DNA of 64,000 nt, from contig NC_080698.1 in assembly GCF_030445035.2 (NCBI RefSeq), positions 4,161,501 to 4,225,500 on the forward strand. The letters are read 5' to 3'. The translations under genes were made by a program, and so were the position numbers. Below are positions 1 to 10,762 of this stretch, one piece after another. The stretch comes from Dasypus novemcinctus. Its lineage: Eukaryota > Chordata > Mammalia > Cingulata > Dasypodidae. How positions within the stretch are numbered: position 1 is the stretch's first letter; each line of letters begins with the position of its first letter. A model generated the notes under the pieces. That model made no database searches. It had not been told where the DNA came from and saw only the letters and a list, made by a program, of their open reading frames with translations.

Positions 1-540
1 TCTCCTGGCACAGGGCGAGGTCGGGGAGCATTCAGCCACCGCACTGTCCTCCAGGGCCCCCCCCGCCCCGGGCTCTGGCTGCCCTTGGGGGTGCAGGGCC
101 CCTGGTGAATTAACGGCCTGTCTCCTGGAGGGCCTCGCGCACCCCCGTGTCCTCCCGCCCCTCTCTGTTCCGTCTCTGGAAGGCATTTCCTGCTGGCCCC
201 ATTCACCTCCTCCCTTCATCCGGGGAAAGGGGAAAGAGGGAGGAAGTCGTCCTCTTGGGGACAACTCCCCCTGCGCAGAGGCCAGCTCCAGGTCAAGTCC
301 GTGTCCTGCACCTCGAGTTGTTTGTATTTTAACTTCTTACTGAATCCAAAGACAAATAAAACCCTTCAGGCCTCGTGGCTGCCCGACGACTTTCTTTTCT
401 CTCTCCACGTAGCGTGCGCCTGCCCTAGCGCCAATCTGCCAAAGCCTGGCCCGGGTGGCCTGTCGTATCCCTGGCTTCGGCTGGGCTTGTCTTTGTTCTA
501 GAAGCAGCAGCCCCAGCCTCCCTCCGCCTTGTGCTCGCAC
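1..540 (+). other. unique sequence with a candidate polyadenylation signal
   Basis: GC-rich sequence that turns AT-richer at 318-360 and contains AATAAA at 355-360. The context (TTTGTATTTTAACTTC upstream, then the signal, then a T-rich stretch from about 390) resembles the last bases of a mammalian 3' UTR. If real, it would end a plus-strand gene lying left of the window. I see no coding exon here and cannot name a gene; a chance hexamer is equally possible. Confidence 0.25.
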
Positions 541-542
541 AC

Positions 543-637
543 ATTCTTATCTCTCTGAGCTGGTTTCCTCCTGCATATTCTAATCTCTCTGAGCTCTGTT
601 TCCTCGTGCAGATTCTTATCCCTCCTGCTTCCTCACA
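543..637. repeat. 35-bp minisatellite, about 2.7 copies
   Basis: Three adjacent units starting at 543, 577 and 612 begin ATTCTTATCTCTCTGAGC, ATTCTAATCTCTCTGAGC and ATTCTTATCCCTCCTGC. Each continues with TTTCCTC(C/G)TGCA or a diverged form, and the third is incomplete. No coding function is visible. Confidence 0.75.
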
Positions 638-1294
638 TCTCCAGTGGGCAGTGGCTTCCGAGATTCTAGCCAGCAACATTCCCAGCCCTTCCTCTGGGCT
701 GGGCGTGGAGGGGACGCTCGGCTCCTGCCGTTCGTGGGCCTGGGCTGGCATGGGCTGAGGGTCCGCCTGGCCCCCCTGGAGCAGGTTTGCTGGGGGATTT
801 CTGATTAACGAGCTGTCCCTGGGAAAAGGAAGTCATAAGAACCAGCACGCCCGCTGAGGAAGAAATCAAACTTCTGGAATTTGGCCCAGAATAAAGGGCA
901 GACATTTTCTTCCGTAAGAGTTTGCACTTGGCCAGACCCCAACTCAGAAGGTGGAAGTGGTCTCAGTCTGGAGCTTGGGGCAGGGGCTCAGGACCCCGGG
1001 TGCCTGTGACACGACACGGGAATTTTGTACACACAGGAATTTTGTACACGCGGGACTTTTCATTTGAGCATCTCAAGGACTTTATAAATAAAAGCTCAAC
1101 TTCAGAGAAGCCACAGAGAGGAAGGCAGGAAGGCGATTTCTTTCTGTGTAGATGGAGGTACCGAGAGCTAGGGTGATTCATCTGAGAGCATGAAATGTGG
1201 GCGGCCAGGCAGCGTGCCTTCTCAAGCCCCTTATTGATTCCACAGTTCTCTGATGTGGACAAACCACTCATTTGGAACAACGCTGACAGCATAT
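638..1294. other. no gene seen; small direct duplication
   Basis: Unique-looking sequence without a supported exon. The motif GGAATTTTGTACAC occurs twice in direct order between 1019 and 1055, a short tandem duplication of about 18 bases. Confidence 0.5.
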
Positions 1295-1510
1295 ATCAAG
1301 CACTTTTAAAGGCTGGGCCTCAGGAAAGATGCTTTAAACATATTCATCTTTCCCGTATTCATAAATGTGGGTGCTGTTACCATCCTCCTTTGCTGATGAG
1401 GACACTGAGGCTCAGGGTTTCCCTAGTCTGTCTAGGTTATGCAGCTGGCAAGTGGAGGCACTAAGATGATAGCCCAGCTCTCCCCTTGCAGAGCCAATGT
1501 CTTCCCTCTG
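1295..1510 (-). repeat. MIR SINE fragment
   Basis: Reverse-orientation MIR. The central core reads GATGAGGACACTGAGGCTCA (about 1395-1414), followed by a diverged counterpart of the AGGTTA-ACTTGCC-CACACAGCTAGTAAGTGG block (TATGCAGCTGGCAAGTGGAG at 1439-1458). This order is diagnostic of the mammal-wide tRNA-derived MIR on the minus strand. The edges are diverged. Confidence 0.75.
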
Positions 1511-2130
1511 TTCTCCTTCTTCATCTAGCAAGCAGGTTGTCAATATGTATCAACGACCTCAGAAATGCCCCAGTCTCAGGAAATATCCCTAAATGCAGCA
1601 TGAACACCTTACAGTTATATGGCTAATGACGTATCACTGTTTACCTCTCCTCTTCCCCCAAACCTAGTGAAATGACAGATAAGATACGGAGATTTTTTTA
1701 AAAAAAGACTCAGAGAGGCTGTGGGCAGCCGTTTGCAGTGGGATCAATGTCCAGAAGATTGAGGAATTTCTGGTAAATGTAAGACAAACAGGAACGGATT
1801 GAAGACAGAATGAAACAGAAGCTGTCAAGCCACAGAGCTGAACACGCATTCATCGCAGAACCCAGAGTCGAGGCAGCAGGCACTGAGAGAAAGTGTGAGC
1901 CGGGGGCGTAGGACAGTGGGGTGCTCTTCTCCAGGGTCCACTCCCCGCTCCCCTGCACACGGTCACCTGAGGCTGCCGCCGGTACCAGCAGCCGCATGCG
2001 CTGTCAGGAACGGGGCCCTCACACGGGGAAGGAATGTCCTCCAGTCACCAGTCCTGTTCGTCCCACGTTCCTCTGCAAATAGCCACAGACAACAGGACTT
2101 GCCAACCTGGGGGGGTCCCAGACCAACGAA
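1511..2130. other. no gene seen; AT-richer, possibly old L1 sequence
   Basis: No supported exon. The A-rich plus-strand composition from about 1680 (for example around 1770-1830) could be the eroded 5' part of the L1/HAL1 relic that follows, but I could not place it with confidence. Confidence 0.3.
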
Positions 2131-3130
2131 GGAAGTGACTCCAGGAGAACAGAATGAATACCTAAAACAGAAGAAAACTGTGAATAATCAAGATGAATAT
2201 CCTGGAGAGAGGTAAGAGACTATCACCTCCATTTAAAAATAAAGAAAACTTCTGTGAAAAAGATAGAGTTCTTAGAAAGTTAAACCATTGCAAAATTTAA
2301 AAGGCTCAATAAATAGACTAGAATAGGCTAAGGAAAATCAAAATAGTAAGCTGGAAAGTCAAGCTGGGGGAGTCCCCCAGAATATATTGTAAAGGAATAA
2401 AGAGACGCCTTTGAATTTTTTAAAGTGATATGAAGGCTAGGACCAAATATTGATACATCATTCTTATAGGAGTTCCAGAGGAGAGAATATAGAGGCAGAT
2501 AGAAAGAAACAACCCAAGACAGAGTAGAAGAAGGTGTCCTGGTTCTGGAGAAAGACTTCAGATAGAGAAGGACTTACTGCGAGCTAAGCAGGTACACAAA
2601 GCAAGCTTCTAAAACTCAATTTTTTAGAAAAATGGATAATTCACAGAAGAGCATATGACTATGGCTGGTAAATAGGTGAGACGAGCGCAGTCTTATGCAT
2701 CATCAGAGAAAAACTTTCACCCAACAAATGGCATAAATGAACATATCTTCATATCCAGTGCTGATAATGATGTGAGAAGCCAGTGATTTCACATACTTTG
2801 CGTAAAAATGTTCTTTGTTGCAGCCGTCCAGGGGCCGCTTGGCATCAGGTTTCCATATCGTAAATGAAATTCAGCGCTTACACTTGTAGGAGTCCCTTCT
2901 GCAGAAAAAGTCCCCCATGTCCACAAAGATAAATGCTCAAGAGTATTTACTGGACCATTATTTGCAACTGTGACTACTGGAAGTCATCAACAGAAAAATA
3001 ATCCAGTAAATTACCACACATGTGTATAGTGCACACACACGGTAGAATTCTATGCACCTAGCAAAAAGAATGGTGAATGTTTATATTCAATATGAAAAGC
3101 TTTCTAAAAATAAAGGAAATAATGATAGCA
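2131..3130 (+). mobile_element. ancient L1/HAL1-like relic
   Basis: 2220-2560 resembles the 5'UTR/ORF1 zone of old L1s: a run of short A-rich words, a 'TATAGGAGTTCCAGAGGAGAG' type motif at 2466-2486 and the following AGAGGCAGATAGAAAGAAACAA. From about 2740 it switches to L1 3'-UTR-like sequence (TATTTGCAACTGTGACTACTGGAA, then 'ACACGGTAGAATTCTATGCA', then a decayed tail to 3120). An ORF2 region seems absent, which fits either the half-L1 (HAL1) architecture or two separate L1 pieces. No intact reading frame remains. Confidence 0.5.
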
Positions 3131-3159
3131 TTAAGGTATGAGTCTACTTACATTTTTCT

Positions 3160-3640
3160 TCCCAGTGTTTTTTTATTTCAGGGAAATTTTCTTTCATCAT
3201 TTCTTTCTTGCCTCTTCTGAGAGTCCTTTTTAGACAAATGCCCAAACTTCTGGACCCACGTCTCTTAATTTTTCTTTTTCACACTGTCCACATCTTTGCT
3301 CATTTGTGTGCTCTTTTTGAAAGAAATCTCAGCCACAGTTTACAAGTAATAACTTGCTCTGCCATTATTCCATTCTCAACTGTTGATGTGTTTTGTTTTA
3401 ATTTTGATAGCCCAACTTTTCTTTCCAATATCTCTTATTGCTTCTCTTTTCACATCACCCAGCTCTTGCATGGATACAGCGTCCTCTCAATCTCTGTGGA
3501 GGTATTACTTGCACGTCTTTTAAAGTCTCCTGCCTTTGCCCTTGCACCCGTTTCCTTGGGCGTCATGTGCCTGCCGCTCGCTGTGCTGGTAAACACGTGG
3601 GCCTCACGTCAGCCAAGAATTTCAAGTTTGATGACTCTTA
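3160..3640 (-). repeat. old interspersed repeat, probably L1-derived, reverse strand
   Basis: T-rich sequence with the order 'ATTTTTCTTTTTCACACTG', 'GTGCTCTTTTTGAAAGAAA', 'GCATGGATACAGCGTCCTC', 'AATCTCTGTGGAGGTATTA'. This follows the word order of a reverse-strand ancient L1-type segment I know from placental genomes. The 147-codon open frame over it is a by-product of T-rich composition and not a gene. Class assignment is from memory of the motif order and remains tentative. Confidence 0.35.
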
Positions 3641-3654
3641 AGGTTGTCTAGGGC

Positions 3655-4035
3655 TCTAGGGAGTGTAAATTGGTAGTTATTTTGGAGGACAACTTAGCAA
3701 TATCTTTAAAATTTAAATGTGTAAGCCTTGATTTAACCGTCCATTTTAGTTCTTCATCTAGGAAAATGCTGGCCTGTGTGCACAAAATAGAAACACCCTG
3801 AACGCCCATTAGTTGGGAAATGGTCACATCAAGCTACGCCGTCATGTGGCCCAGTCAGAAACAACGAAGTGCTGATACGTACCAACATGAGAAGATCTCT
3901 GAGCCACGCCAGAAAACGGGGAGGGAAAGGATCATAACGATAAGCACAGTGTGCGGCACACGGAACAAGCCCCCAAGCAGCACTGACTCCCCGTAGGCGC
4001 GTACACGTGCAGCAGGCTGCGCAGGCGCCAGCGCA
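3655..4035 (+). mobile_element. L1 3'-end fragment (old L1M type)
   Basis: This preserves the classic order of an old L1 3' region: GGAGTGTAAATTGGTAGTTATTTTGG, AACTTAGCAATATCTTTAAAA, a decayed 'tctaggaa' block at 3752-3765, 'ACACCCTGAACGCCCATTAG', then the cells corresponding to 'gtgctgatacgtaccaacat'. It is a dead fragment with no coding capacity, on the plus strand. Confidence 0.75.
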
Positions 4036-6104
4036 GGTGAATGCCAAGCACGACGGTGGCCTCCTCCAGGCAGGCGAGGAGATTGGGTGACGTTGGGGGC
4101 CTTTCTGTTGAGCTGGTAATAAGTGGAAGAGATTACCGACTATGATTTAAGATGAAGTTCTATAAGGTACATGAGTGACGGAGGAAGCTCTGCCCTTCCC
4201 GCCCTCGAAGGCTGGGCCCCGGAGCCTTCCCCCTGCACGACCGGGACCTGCCCGGGACCTGCCGACTGTAGGATGTGGCTGTCAGGGGCCCTGAAAGGCC
4301 CGAGGGCCGAGCCGGGGTGGACAGGGCAGCTGGGGGCCGAGGGCTCGAGGACTCTTTCCCAAACCCCTGCGCCTCCCGGGAATGGCAGAGACTGGCGAGA
4401 CTCGGGGGCGACTGAGAGGCTCGGGAAGCATTTCCCAAAACGCGATGGGCCCGTGTGACCGCGGGACCCCTGGCCCTTGTCTGGGAGCAGGGGTGAGCCT
4501 CCTTCCACCCACTCTTCCCATATTTCTCCACACGCTGACGCTGGTGGATGGGGCGAGGCGAGGAGGCTGGCGCAGGGGCTTGGGGAGAGCGGGGAGCAGG
4601 TCAGCAGGGCCCTGCCCCGGGCTCTGGGCCAGACGCCAACCTCCGAAGGATGGGGGGTCCAAGCAACACTGCGGGGGGCCCCGCTGGTAAAACGTGCAGG
4701 GGGGGCACATGCGTGCTCTCGCTACACCAGGTGCGGGTTCCCGGGGGGCTGCGGCTGCTCCAGCCCCGGGGACGGTGATGGCCCCGGCTCTGTGCTTCCT
4801 TGGGCAGGAGACTGAGACCCAGGGGGTGGGGAGAAGCGCGTGGCAGCACCAGGAAGACTGGGGGAGGGGCGCTGCCAGGGCGCAGGGGGGCGGCAGGGAG
4901 ACGGGGCAGCCCACCGCACCAGCAGAGGCGGAGGGAGAAGCCGTGGCCACTTCTAAGAGCTGCTCGCGCCGTGTCCTAGGGCCACGCTGCCCAGCCCGGC
5001 GGCCACGAGCCCCGCGTGACATTTCTGGGCTCCTGGAGGGAGTCGGGATGAAGAAATGCTGCAAAAGTAAATTACACGCCAGATGGAAAATCTCCTATCA
5101 CGCGCCAGAACTAAGATACCCCAGTGATCGTTTCGACAGCGAGTACCTGAGGAAGTGGTAGTATTTTGGAAATGCTGATTCAGTAGAACATAGGGAAGTT
5201 CAGCTCGCCTGTTCCTTTTTAGTTTTTCAAGGCGGCTCCTCGAAACTTAAGATCGCTGAAGGGGCTCGCACGGCCCGGGGCTTGGACGGGGAGAGGAAAA
5301 GCCCTTGGGTTGGGGAGCGCAAGTTGTCGGAGCCGGACTCAGAGGCAAATGGGAGCTAAACTGCTTTGGGTGGGAAATAGAAGAAATGGAAAGTCACTGC
5401 ACCGGCGGGGGCGGGGGCGCGCGAGGCTGTCAGGGGAGGGAGGACGCAAGGGCGGAAGGCGCTGCAGCCACGCGGCAGCAGCCAGGGCCAGGGGACAGAT
5501 GGCCCAGCGAGGGCTGCCCGCGGCGGCCCGGAGGTGCGTTTGCCAGCACAGCGGTCTGCAGCTAAGCTTTAAAGGGCTCCTGTTCTGTGCCATGGCACCC
5601 CTCCGCTGCCACCAAACCCCAAGAACAGGCTGTTTCACAGGAGCTGCACGGCCGAGATGGGGGGGCTGGGTCCACACTGGGGCAAAGCGGGGCCCCTGAG
5701 GACAAGCCTCGGGGAAGGGGAGGGGCCGGCGAGCAGGACGAGGGGCTCGCGGAGATCCTGGGGTGTCTCCGGGGGAGCGCGGGGTGGCTGACGGGATGTG
5801 CCAGGGCACTCGAGGTTTCTGTTCGGCCTCTGAGGGTGGCCTGGTGGACACCGGGGCCCTGGGCAGGTTCTGTGCATCCCACTGTCCTCTGGGGTGGGGG
5901 CAGCAGTCGCCGGAAGTTTGGTGGCAGCGCTGCGTGGGGAGGTGGGGAATGGAACATTACCAGTGTTCAAAATCCTTTCCAACACGCAGTACGGAGAGAG
6001 CCCCAGGAGGCGCTGCCCGGGGACCGGCCTGGGTGGCGCTGCCCGCGGCCCGGAGAAGCAGGTTTTCAAAGCAGGTGTGGACCACTGTAAGCAGGGGCTT
6101 TGGT
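4036..6104. other. no gene seen; GC-rich unique sequence
   Basis: Highly GC-rich with overlapping open frames on both strands (the longest about 260 codons, minus strand 5064-4282). The frames are Pro/Arg/Gly-rich, overlap each other in several registers and carry no recognisable domain, so they reflect composition. No repeat family was recognised. Confidence 0.5.
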
Positions 6105-6462
6105 GAGGAGGATCGTGACTTAAGACGTGGCCCTCCTCACTCAGGGCGGCTCTTCAGCCTCTTCCTGGAGGCCTTTATAGGAGAACGAAATGCAGACAGA
6201 GAGAGAGAAAGCCACGGAAGCACGAAGCCGGAAGCAACGAAACCCAGAGGCGAAGGGAGAGCCAGCAGAGGCTGCCACGTGGCAGAGGAGCCCAGGGTCC
6301 CCAGAGACTGGTTTTGGGGAAGAAGGGGTCGTCTCTGCGATGCCTCGACGTGGACACTGTCACGGCCGCGGGGTTGTAAACCCGAAAGCGCATCCATTTC
6401 CCACTGGGAAGAGCCACCCCGTTTCCGGGACATTGCTCCCAGCAGCCCAGCCAACTGGAACA
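6105..6462 (+). mobile_element. LTR-like element, copy A
   Basis: Homologous along its length to 7835-8221. Shared landmarks in order: CTTCCTGGAGGCCTTTATA, AAATGCAGACAGAGAGAG, GCCAGCAGAGGCTGCCACGTG, GGGGAAGAAGGGGTCG and a closing CAACTGGAAC. The organisation (purine-rich body, a TTTATA box-like word, decayed poly(A)-signal zone, terminal 'gaaactgaaac'-like end) fits an ERVL/MaLR-type solo LTR. The exact family is not identified. Confidence 0.5.
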
Positions 6463-7834
6463 GGCGAGGAAGCAGCGTGGCCCAGGAGCGCCGCGCACTC
6501 GCGTCGGCCCGCCAGGCCCGGGGGCTCCAGCCCGCTCCTGGTCCCCGGGGCCGACTTGCCGTGACCACGTGTGCAGAGGCCTGGCCCAGGACCCCTGGTG
6601 GGGGCTGGCATCGAAGGCCCGGCAGGAAATGGGGAGGTGGGGGAGGAGGCGGCCTGTTTATCCCCCGCGCCCCACCTGCCTAGTCGGGGCAGGTTGGCCC
6701 CTCCAGAGCTCTCTCCGCACGGCTCTCTGTCTGTGTGTCTGGCTGACTTGTCCTCTCTCTGGCTTCCAGCATCCCCTCCTTCCCTTCCTCCCTGCAGGCT
6801 TAGGGCAGCGGGCAGTTAGCACTTGGATCTGGCGCCATCCTGCCTCGTCCCACGCCCTGACCATTTGCCAACGGTCCCTCCCTTAAACCTGCCTCGTCCA
6901 TCCGGCTCGAGCCCACTGTGTCCCCCCTGCCGAGACCTCGACGGCTCCACGAGGTGTACCGTCTGCGAACTTTTGTGCAATTAAGGGAGGAGGCAGAACT
7001 CACATGTACCTGCATAAAGAAAGGCTGGACAGATGCACAAGAAATGAACAGAAACAGCTGTCTCCAGGTGGCACGGAGGGAAGCCGGGTGGACCACGGCA
7101 GAGGCGGGGCGCCCCTTCCCGTCGTGTCCAGTTTATGGTATTTTGATTTCTGAACCAGGAGAATTATCATCTAGTAGAACAGAAGTCCACTTGGAAGAAG
7201 CTGCTCTCCCCCATCCGGTCCTCTGGGAGAAGCCGTGTGATACGGCCCCGACCGTTCACCGAGAAAGCTCCGAATCTTCAGCCAGAACAGCCGAGACTCC
7301 AAGGGAAGCAGCAGCTCCAAGTTGACTCCGGAAAGCAGGGCCCCGGGCAGCTGCCCAGCTGCTTCTCTCTCCCTCCTCCTGCCCCGCGGGGGCTCCAGCC
7401 TCCGCCGCCAGCAGCCCAGAGGTGGTGCCAGTGGGTTTCTCCCCAGTCAGGAGAGACAGAGCAAGACTAAGTGACCAGGGAAACCGAGCTTGGAGAACAA
7501 GGGGCCCCGGGAAGGGTCAGGTACGTGTTGTGCTTACCCCAGCCTTTCGAGGAGCTCTTGAGTCTGAGTCTTTGCTACTGGAAGGTTCTAGGGCCTCTTG
7601 GCTGACTTGCTATGGTAAACTCCGGGCCAGGGGCCTGAGCTGGGAGCACGTTGACCCCACCCCACTCTCACACGACGTGCCAGTGTGTCCTGTGGACGTG
7701 CGGCTGCAGTGACGCTGACGCGGAGCTCAGAGCCACACGGGGACTGGTGGGTGCTCCTGCAGGATGAGGCCTGAGGTTGTTCAGAGCTGTATGTGCCCCA
7801 GAAAAGGAAGTTCTTAGAGCTAATCTGCTCCTGG
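6463..7834. other. no gene seen between the two LTR-like copies
   Basis: About 1.4 kb of mostly unique-looking sequence. I see no gag, protease, reverse transcriptase or envelope-like frame, so I cannot support an internal retroviral region here. The open frames are short and composition-driven. Confidence 0.45.
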
Positions 7835-8221
7835 GGTGTGAACCATTTTAAGTAGCACCTTTAGATGAGGCTGCTTCAGCTAAGGTGGGGCCCAGTCATC
7901 CAGGCTGGGTCTTAAGCCTCTTCCTGGAGTCCTTTATAAGAGGATGAAATTCAGGCAGAGGGAGAGAAAGCCAGGGAAGCAAGACGCGGAAAGCAAGGAA
8001 ACCCGGAAGAGAAGGCAGAGACCAGCAGGCGCCGCCATGTGCCTGCCATGTGACAGAGGCGTCCGGGATCACCTGCAGCCAGTGTTTGGGAAGAAAGCGT
8101 CACCCTGATGATTAACTTGATTTGGCCGTTTTCCCAGACTCTAACCATAAATGAATAAATGCCCACGGTTTCAAGCTGTTGCACGGTATTTGCTCTGGGC
8201 AGCCTAGGAAACTGAAACAGC
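7835..8221 (+). mobile_element. LTR-like element, copy B
   Basis: Better preserved partner of copy A, same orientation. It runs GTGGGGCCCAGTCATCCAGG, GAGTCCTTTATAAGAGGATG, AGACCAGCAGGCGCCGCCATG, GGGAAGAAAGCGTCACCCTGA, then ATAAATGAATAAATGCCC (AATAAA at about 8154-8159) and ends GGCAGCCTAGGAAACTGAAAC. The AATAAA about 60 bases before the end fits an LTR R-region signal. ERVL/MaLR-like by structure; no internal genes seen. Confidence 0.6.
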
Positions 8222-9239
8222 TTCGCCTAAGGAGAACCTTGACCTTGGCTACCTCTTCTCGACTTGGGGAAACAATCAGAGGAAGCTGCTGTGGCAACAA
8301 AGCTCCCATTCACGGAGGTCAGGGCTCGTTCTCTCGTTAATCCTCGGCGTCACCATCGACAGGGACCGGCCAAACACGATCCCAGCCTCTGAGCCAGAAG
8401 AGCTGCCCTGTGTCACGCGTGAGTCATGAGCAGACGGGGCCAAGCCCTGAGCTCTGAACTCCTGGCTCCCGTGTGAGATCCTCGCCCTCAGCCCCGAGGG
8501 CAGAGCGGGGGAGGCGGCGAGGACGCACAGGCGGCCGGCTCCCGGCGTGCCCTGGGCTCAGACTGGCCCAGCAGTGTCCCAAGCCGTGTGACTTCACGTT
8601 CAAGGATGACGCTCCCCCCATAAGCCTGCCGCCACCCAAACGGCGACCGTTGGGACCCCTTTGGGGTCAGAGCATGGTTCTTGTCTGAAGCAAGCTCCTG
8701 GTGCGAGATGTTTGGGGGGTACTGGCCCAGAGGCATGCCGAGCCGCCCTGAGGCATCGTCCCTGGCCTGGGAAAACATGCCTTCCGTCCTCAGTGTAGGT
8801 TAGTCCATCAGCTCAGCAGACCTGGGTAGTAGGGAGCCACAGAAGGCGCTATGGGGAGGTGGTCTCCACCCAGGTCAGAAGCTGGCTGGAAAACAGAAGA
8901 AACCCACGTCGGAGGCAAAGGCTTTGCGGGGAGACTCATGGAAAGGTGCAGCCAGAGTGGGCCAGGGAGCCCTAAAGACAGATTTTGCCTGCCTCAGACC
9001 CACACTTACCTTCTTTGGGTGAAGGGCTCTCCCCACTCGCTTTCACCGCTGCCCCTTTATCCTCCAGGGTCGGCTGTCACTTGTCGCCTGCGTCTGCACA
9101 GCCAGAAAGGGCCGAGCTGGAATCTGAACCCTGGCTGGCTGGAGCCACATCCTCCTACTTCCCAGAACATTCCTGCACATTCGCCCATGGTCCCAGGGGA
9201 GGGAGAGGAAGGGACAGGACAAGCGGCTCAGAAACTGAG
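8222..9239. other. no gene seen; possible short MIR remnant
   Basis: Unique-looking. At 9080-9165 the order CTTGTCGCCTGC-CACAGCCAGAAAGGGCCGAG-CTGGAATCTGAACCCTGGCT matches the reverse-strand MIR block 'acacagctagtaagtggcagagccgggattcgaaccc', so a short minus-strand MIR piece is likely there. Confidence 0.45.
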
Positions 9240-9505
9240 AGGGGAGGCCCCGGGCGTCCGACCCTGTGCGTGGCCAGCGGGCGCCCAAACCGAGCTCGAG
9301 GCCCTCGTGGCCGGGAAGCAGCGGCACAGAGCTGCCAGGCCAGACTCCGCGCCCGCGCCCGCTCTGAAACCACGCGTTTCTCCCGCAGTCGGGGCCCTGG
9401 TGAACGTGTGGCGCCTTCTACCTTGAGCCTTTGCCGGTTGAGAGCGCGACGCTTCGGGCCTCGTGGCTGAACGCCGCCCGGCCTGGAGGTCCGGCCGTGC
9501 AGCTC
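9240..9505. promoter_or_regulatory. CpG-dense segment (CpG island)
   Basis: By hand count there are about 34 CpG dinucleotides in the 300 bases from 9241, near one per nine bases, in GC-rich sequence. This is the density of an unmethylated CpG island. No exon, TATA box or transcript start can be assigned. A CTCCCGCAG acceptor-like word lies at about 9380-9388 on the plus strand but no matching exon is recognised. Confidence 0.55.
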
Positions 9506-9779
9506 CCCTGCCCCCTTTACTAACGTCCCTGCAGGAGCTCAGAGGGACTGACGGAGCAGGCCGGCGAGCGCGGAGGAGGGAGGCTGTGCCACAGAGGGGG
9601 CCGGAGACCCCGCGGCCTCTGCCGCGCAAGCCCGGGGTCGCCTGTTGTGGCTTCAAGTTCCCTGGGGCTTCCTGGGCCAGGGGTCCAGGGGCCCCATTCC
9701 CCCTCCAAGGCGCCGTAGGAACGCTTCCTGTGCACGCCAGGGTGCAAGCCAATCACAGCGATGGCCGCACCCTGCGTGC

Positions 9780-9975
9780 TGGGTGACCTTGAGCTAGTCA
9801 CTCAGCTTCTCTGTGCTTCCTTCTGGTCTGAGTAATGAGTGTGATAACAGCGTGACCTCCAGCAGAGGGTTGTGCTGGGAATCCAGTGAGAGAACGTGCA
9901 TAAATCACCTAGAAACGCCCTGACACCCAGCGACCGCGCCTTTGCCCGTCCGGTTCTGGCCAGGCCGGCCTACTG
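9780..9975 (+). repeat. MIR SINE
   Basis: Plus-strand MIR: GGGTGACCTTGAGCTAGTCACTCAGCTTCTCTGTGCTTCC is the decayed 'gtgaccttgggcaagttacttaacctctctgtgcctcagtttcc' block. It continues with 'GTGTGATAACAGCGTGACC' and 'ATCCAGTGAGAGAACGTGCATAAATCACCTAG' for the 3' half. Confidence 0.75.
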
Positions 9976-10039
9976 TGCGCCAGAGGGTTTTCCCAGGTGC
10001 TCTCCCTCGCCCCTCCCCCGCCACCCCCTCCGGGGAGGA

Positions 10040-10112
10040 AGCCAGGGCTCCAAGGAGGTCAGTCACTTCCCAAGGTCACGGGGTTTGGCGACAAGGAGGC
10101 AGGATGTGCGTT
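10040..10112 (-). repeat. short MIR remnant
   Basis: 'AGTCACTTCCCAAGGTCACG' followed by a GGCAGGATG word is the reverse-strand MIR 'gttaagtaacttgcccaaggtcacacagctag' block in decayed form. Only the core is recognisable. Confidence 0.5.
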
Positions 10113-10373
10113 CCCGTCCCCCCACGGCCTCCGGAAGCGGGCCAGCCCTGGAGAGCCGCCCTGGCCCTGGCCTGCTCGGCTGGTCAAGCCACGGCCTTGG
10201 AGCTGCCCGGGGGCTCTGGTGGGGGTGGGGAGGGGCGTCTTTTCTGTCAATCCCAGGGGTGAGGAGCCAGGAGTTCCAGGAGAAAACCGAAAAGGGAGAA
10301 CAAAACTCCAGGAGGAACTGGGCTCGTGCCGAGGGCTCACTTCAGCAGAAACATGTCCGCGCTTTTCCCCCAG

Positions 10374-10535
10374 CTTTTTTTTCCTCAAAAGATTTGTTTT
10401 ATTTATTTCTCCCCCTCCCTTGTTGTTCGCGCTTGCTGTCTTGCTCGTCTTCTTTTTAGGAGGCACCGGAACCGAACCCAGGACCTCCCACGAGGGAGGC
10501 AGGCGCCCGAAGGCTTGAGCCGCCTCCGCTCGGTC
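10374..10535 (-). mobile_element. DAS-type SINE, reverse strand
   Basis: It begins with a T-run and 'AAAAGATTTGTTTTATTTAT' (reverse of the A-rich tail). It contains GGAGGCACCGGAACCGAACC, the complement of a tRNA B-box (GGTTC-type) region, and ends at the reversed head GAGCCGCCTCCGCT. The head is the tRNA-derived Pol III promoter of the xenarthran DAS family. Confidence 0.85.
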
Positions 10536-10654
10536 GCCCAGCCTTTGGGTCACCCCCTGGGCACAGAGAAGAGTGGGAGGGAGAAGGGGGGCGGAGCTGG
10601 CAGGGGCGCGCACCCCGAAGACCTGCCTGCGGGGTCTCGTCCAATCCCGCTCGT

Positions 10655-10762
10655 CCCGTGGTGCACAGATGAGGCTGCGGGGGCCCCTTGAAGCTAAGCA
10701 AGCCGCCCCAAGTCCCACGGCCCCTGAGGCGCTAACCACAGGGCCGTCCTTCCTCCGTGACG
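10655..10762 (-). repeat. MIR SINE fragment
   Basis: 'GTGCACAGATGAGGCTGCGG' (decayed 'tacagatgaggaaactgagg'), then 'GCTAAGCAAGCCGCCCCAAG' and 'GAGGCGCTAACCACAGGGCC', the latter close to the 'gtgctcttaaccactatgc' 5' end of MIR read in reverse. Confidence 0.6.

Noticed and set aside
4282-5064. 260-codon minus-strand open frame
   Set aside because: Several other frames are open over the same bases on both strands, the pattern of GC-rich non-coding DNA; no recognisable domain.
5763-6683. 306-codon plus-strand open frame
   Set aside because: It runs through LTR-like copy A and GC-rich flanks; composition explains the lack of stops.
6463-7834. Internal region of a provirus between the two LTR-like copies
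   Set aside because: No retroviral protein motif in any frame; the copies are too diverged from each other to be assumed a pair.
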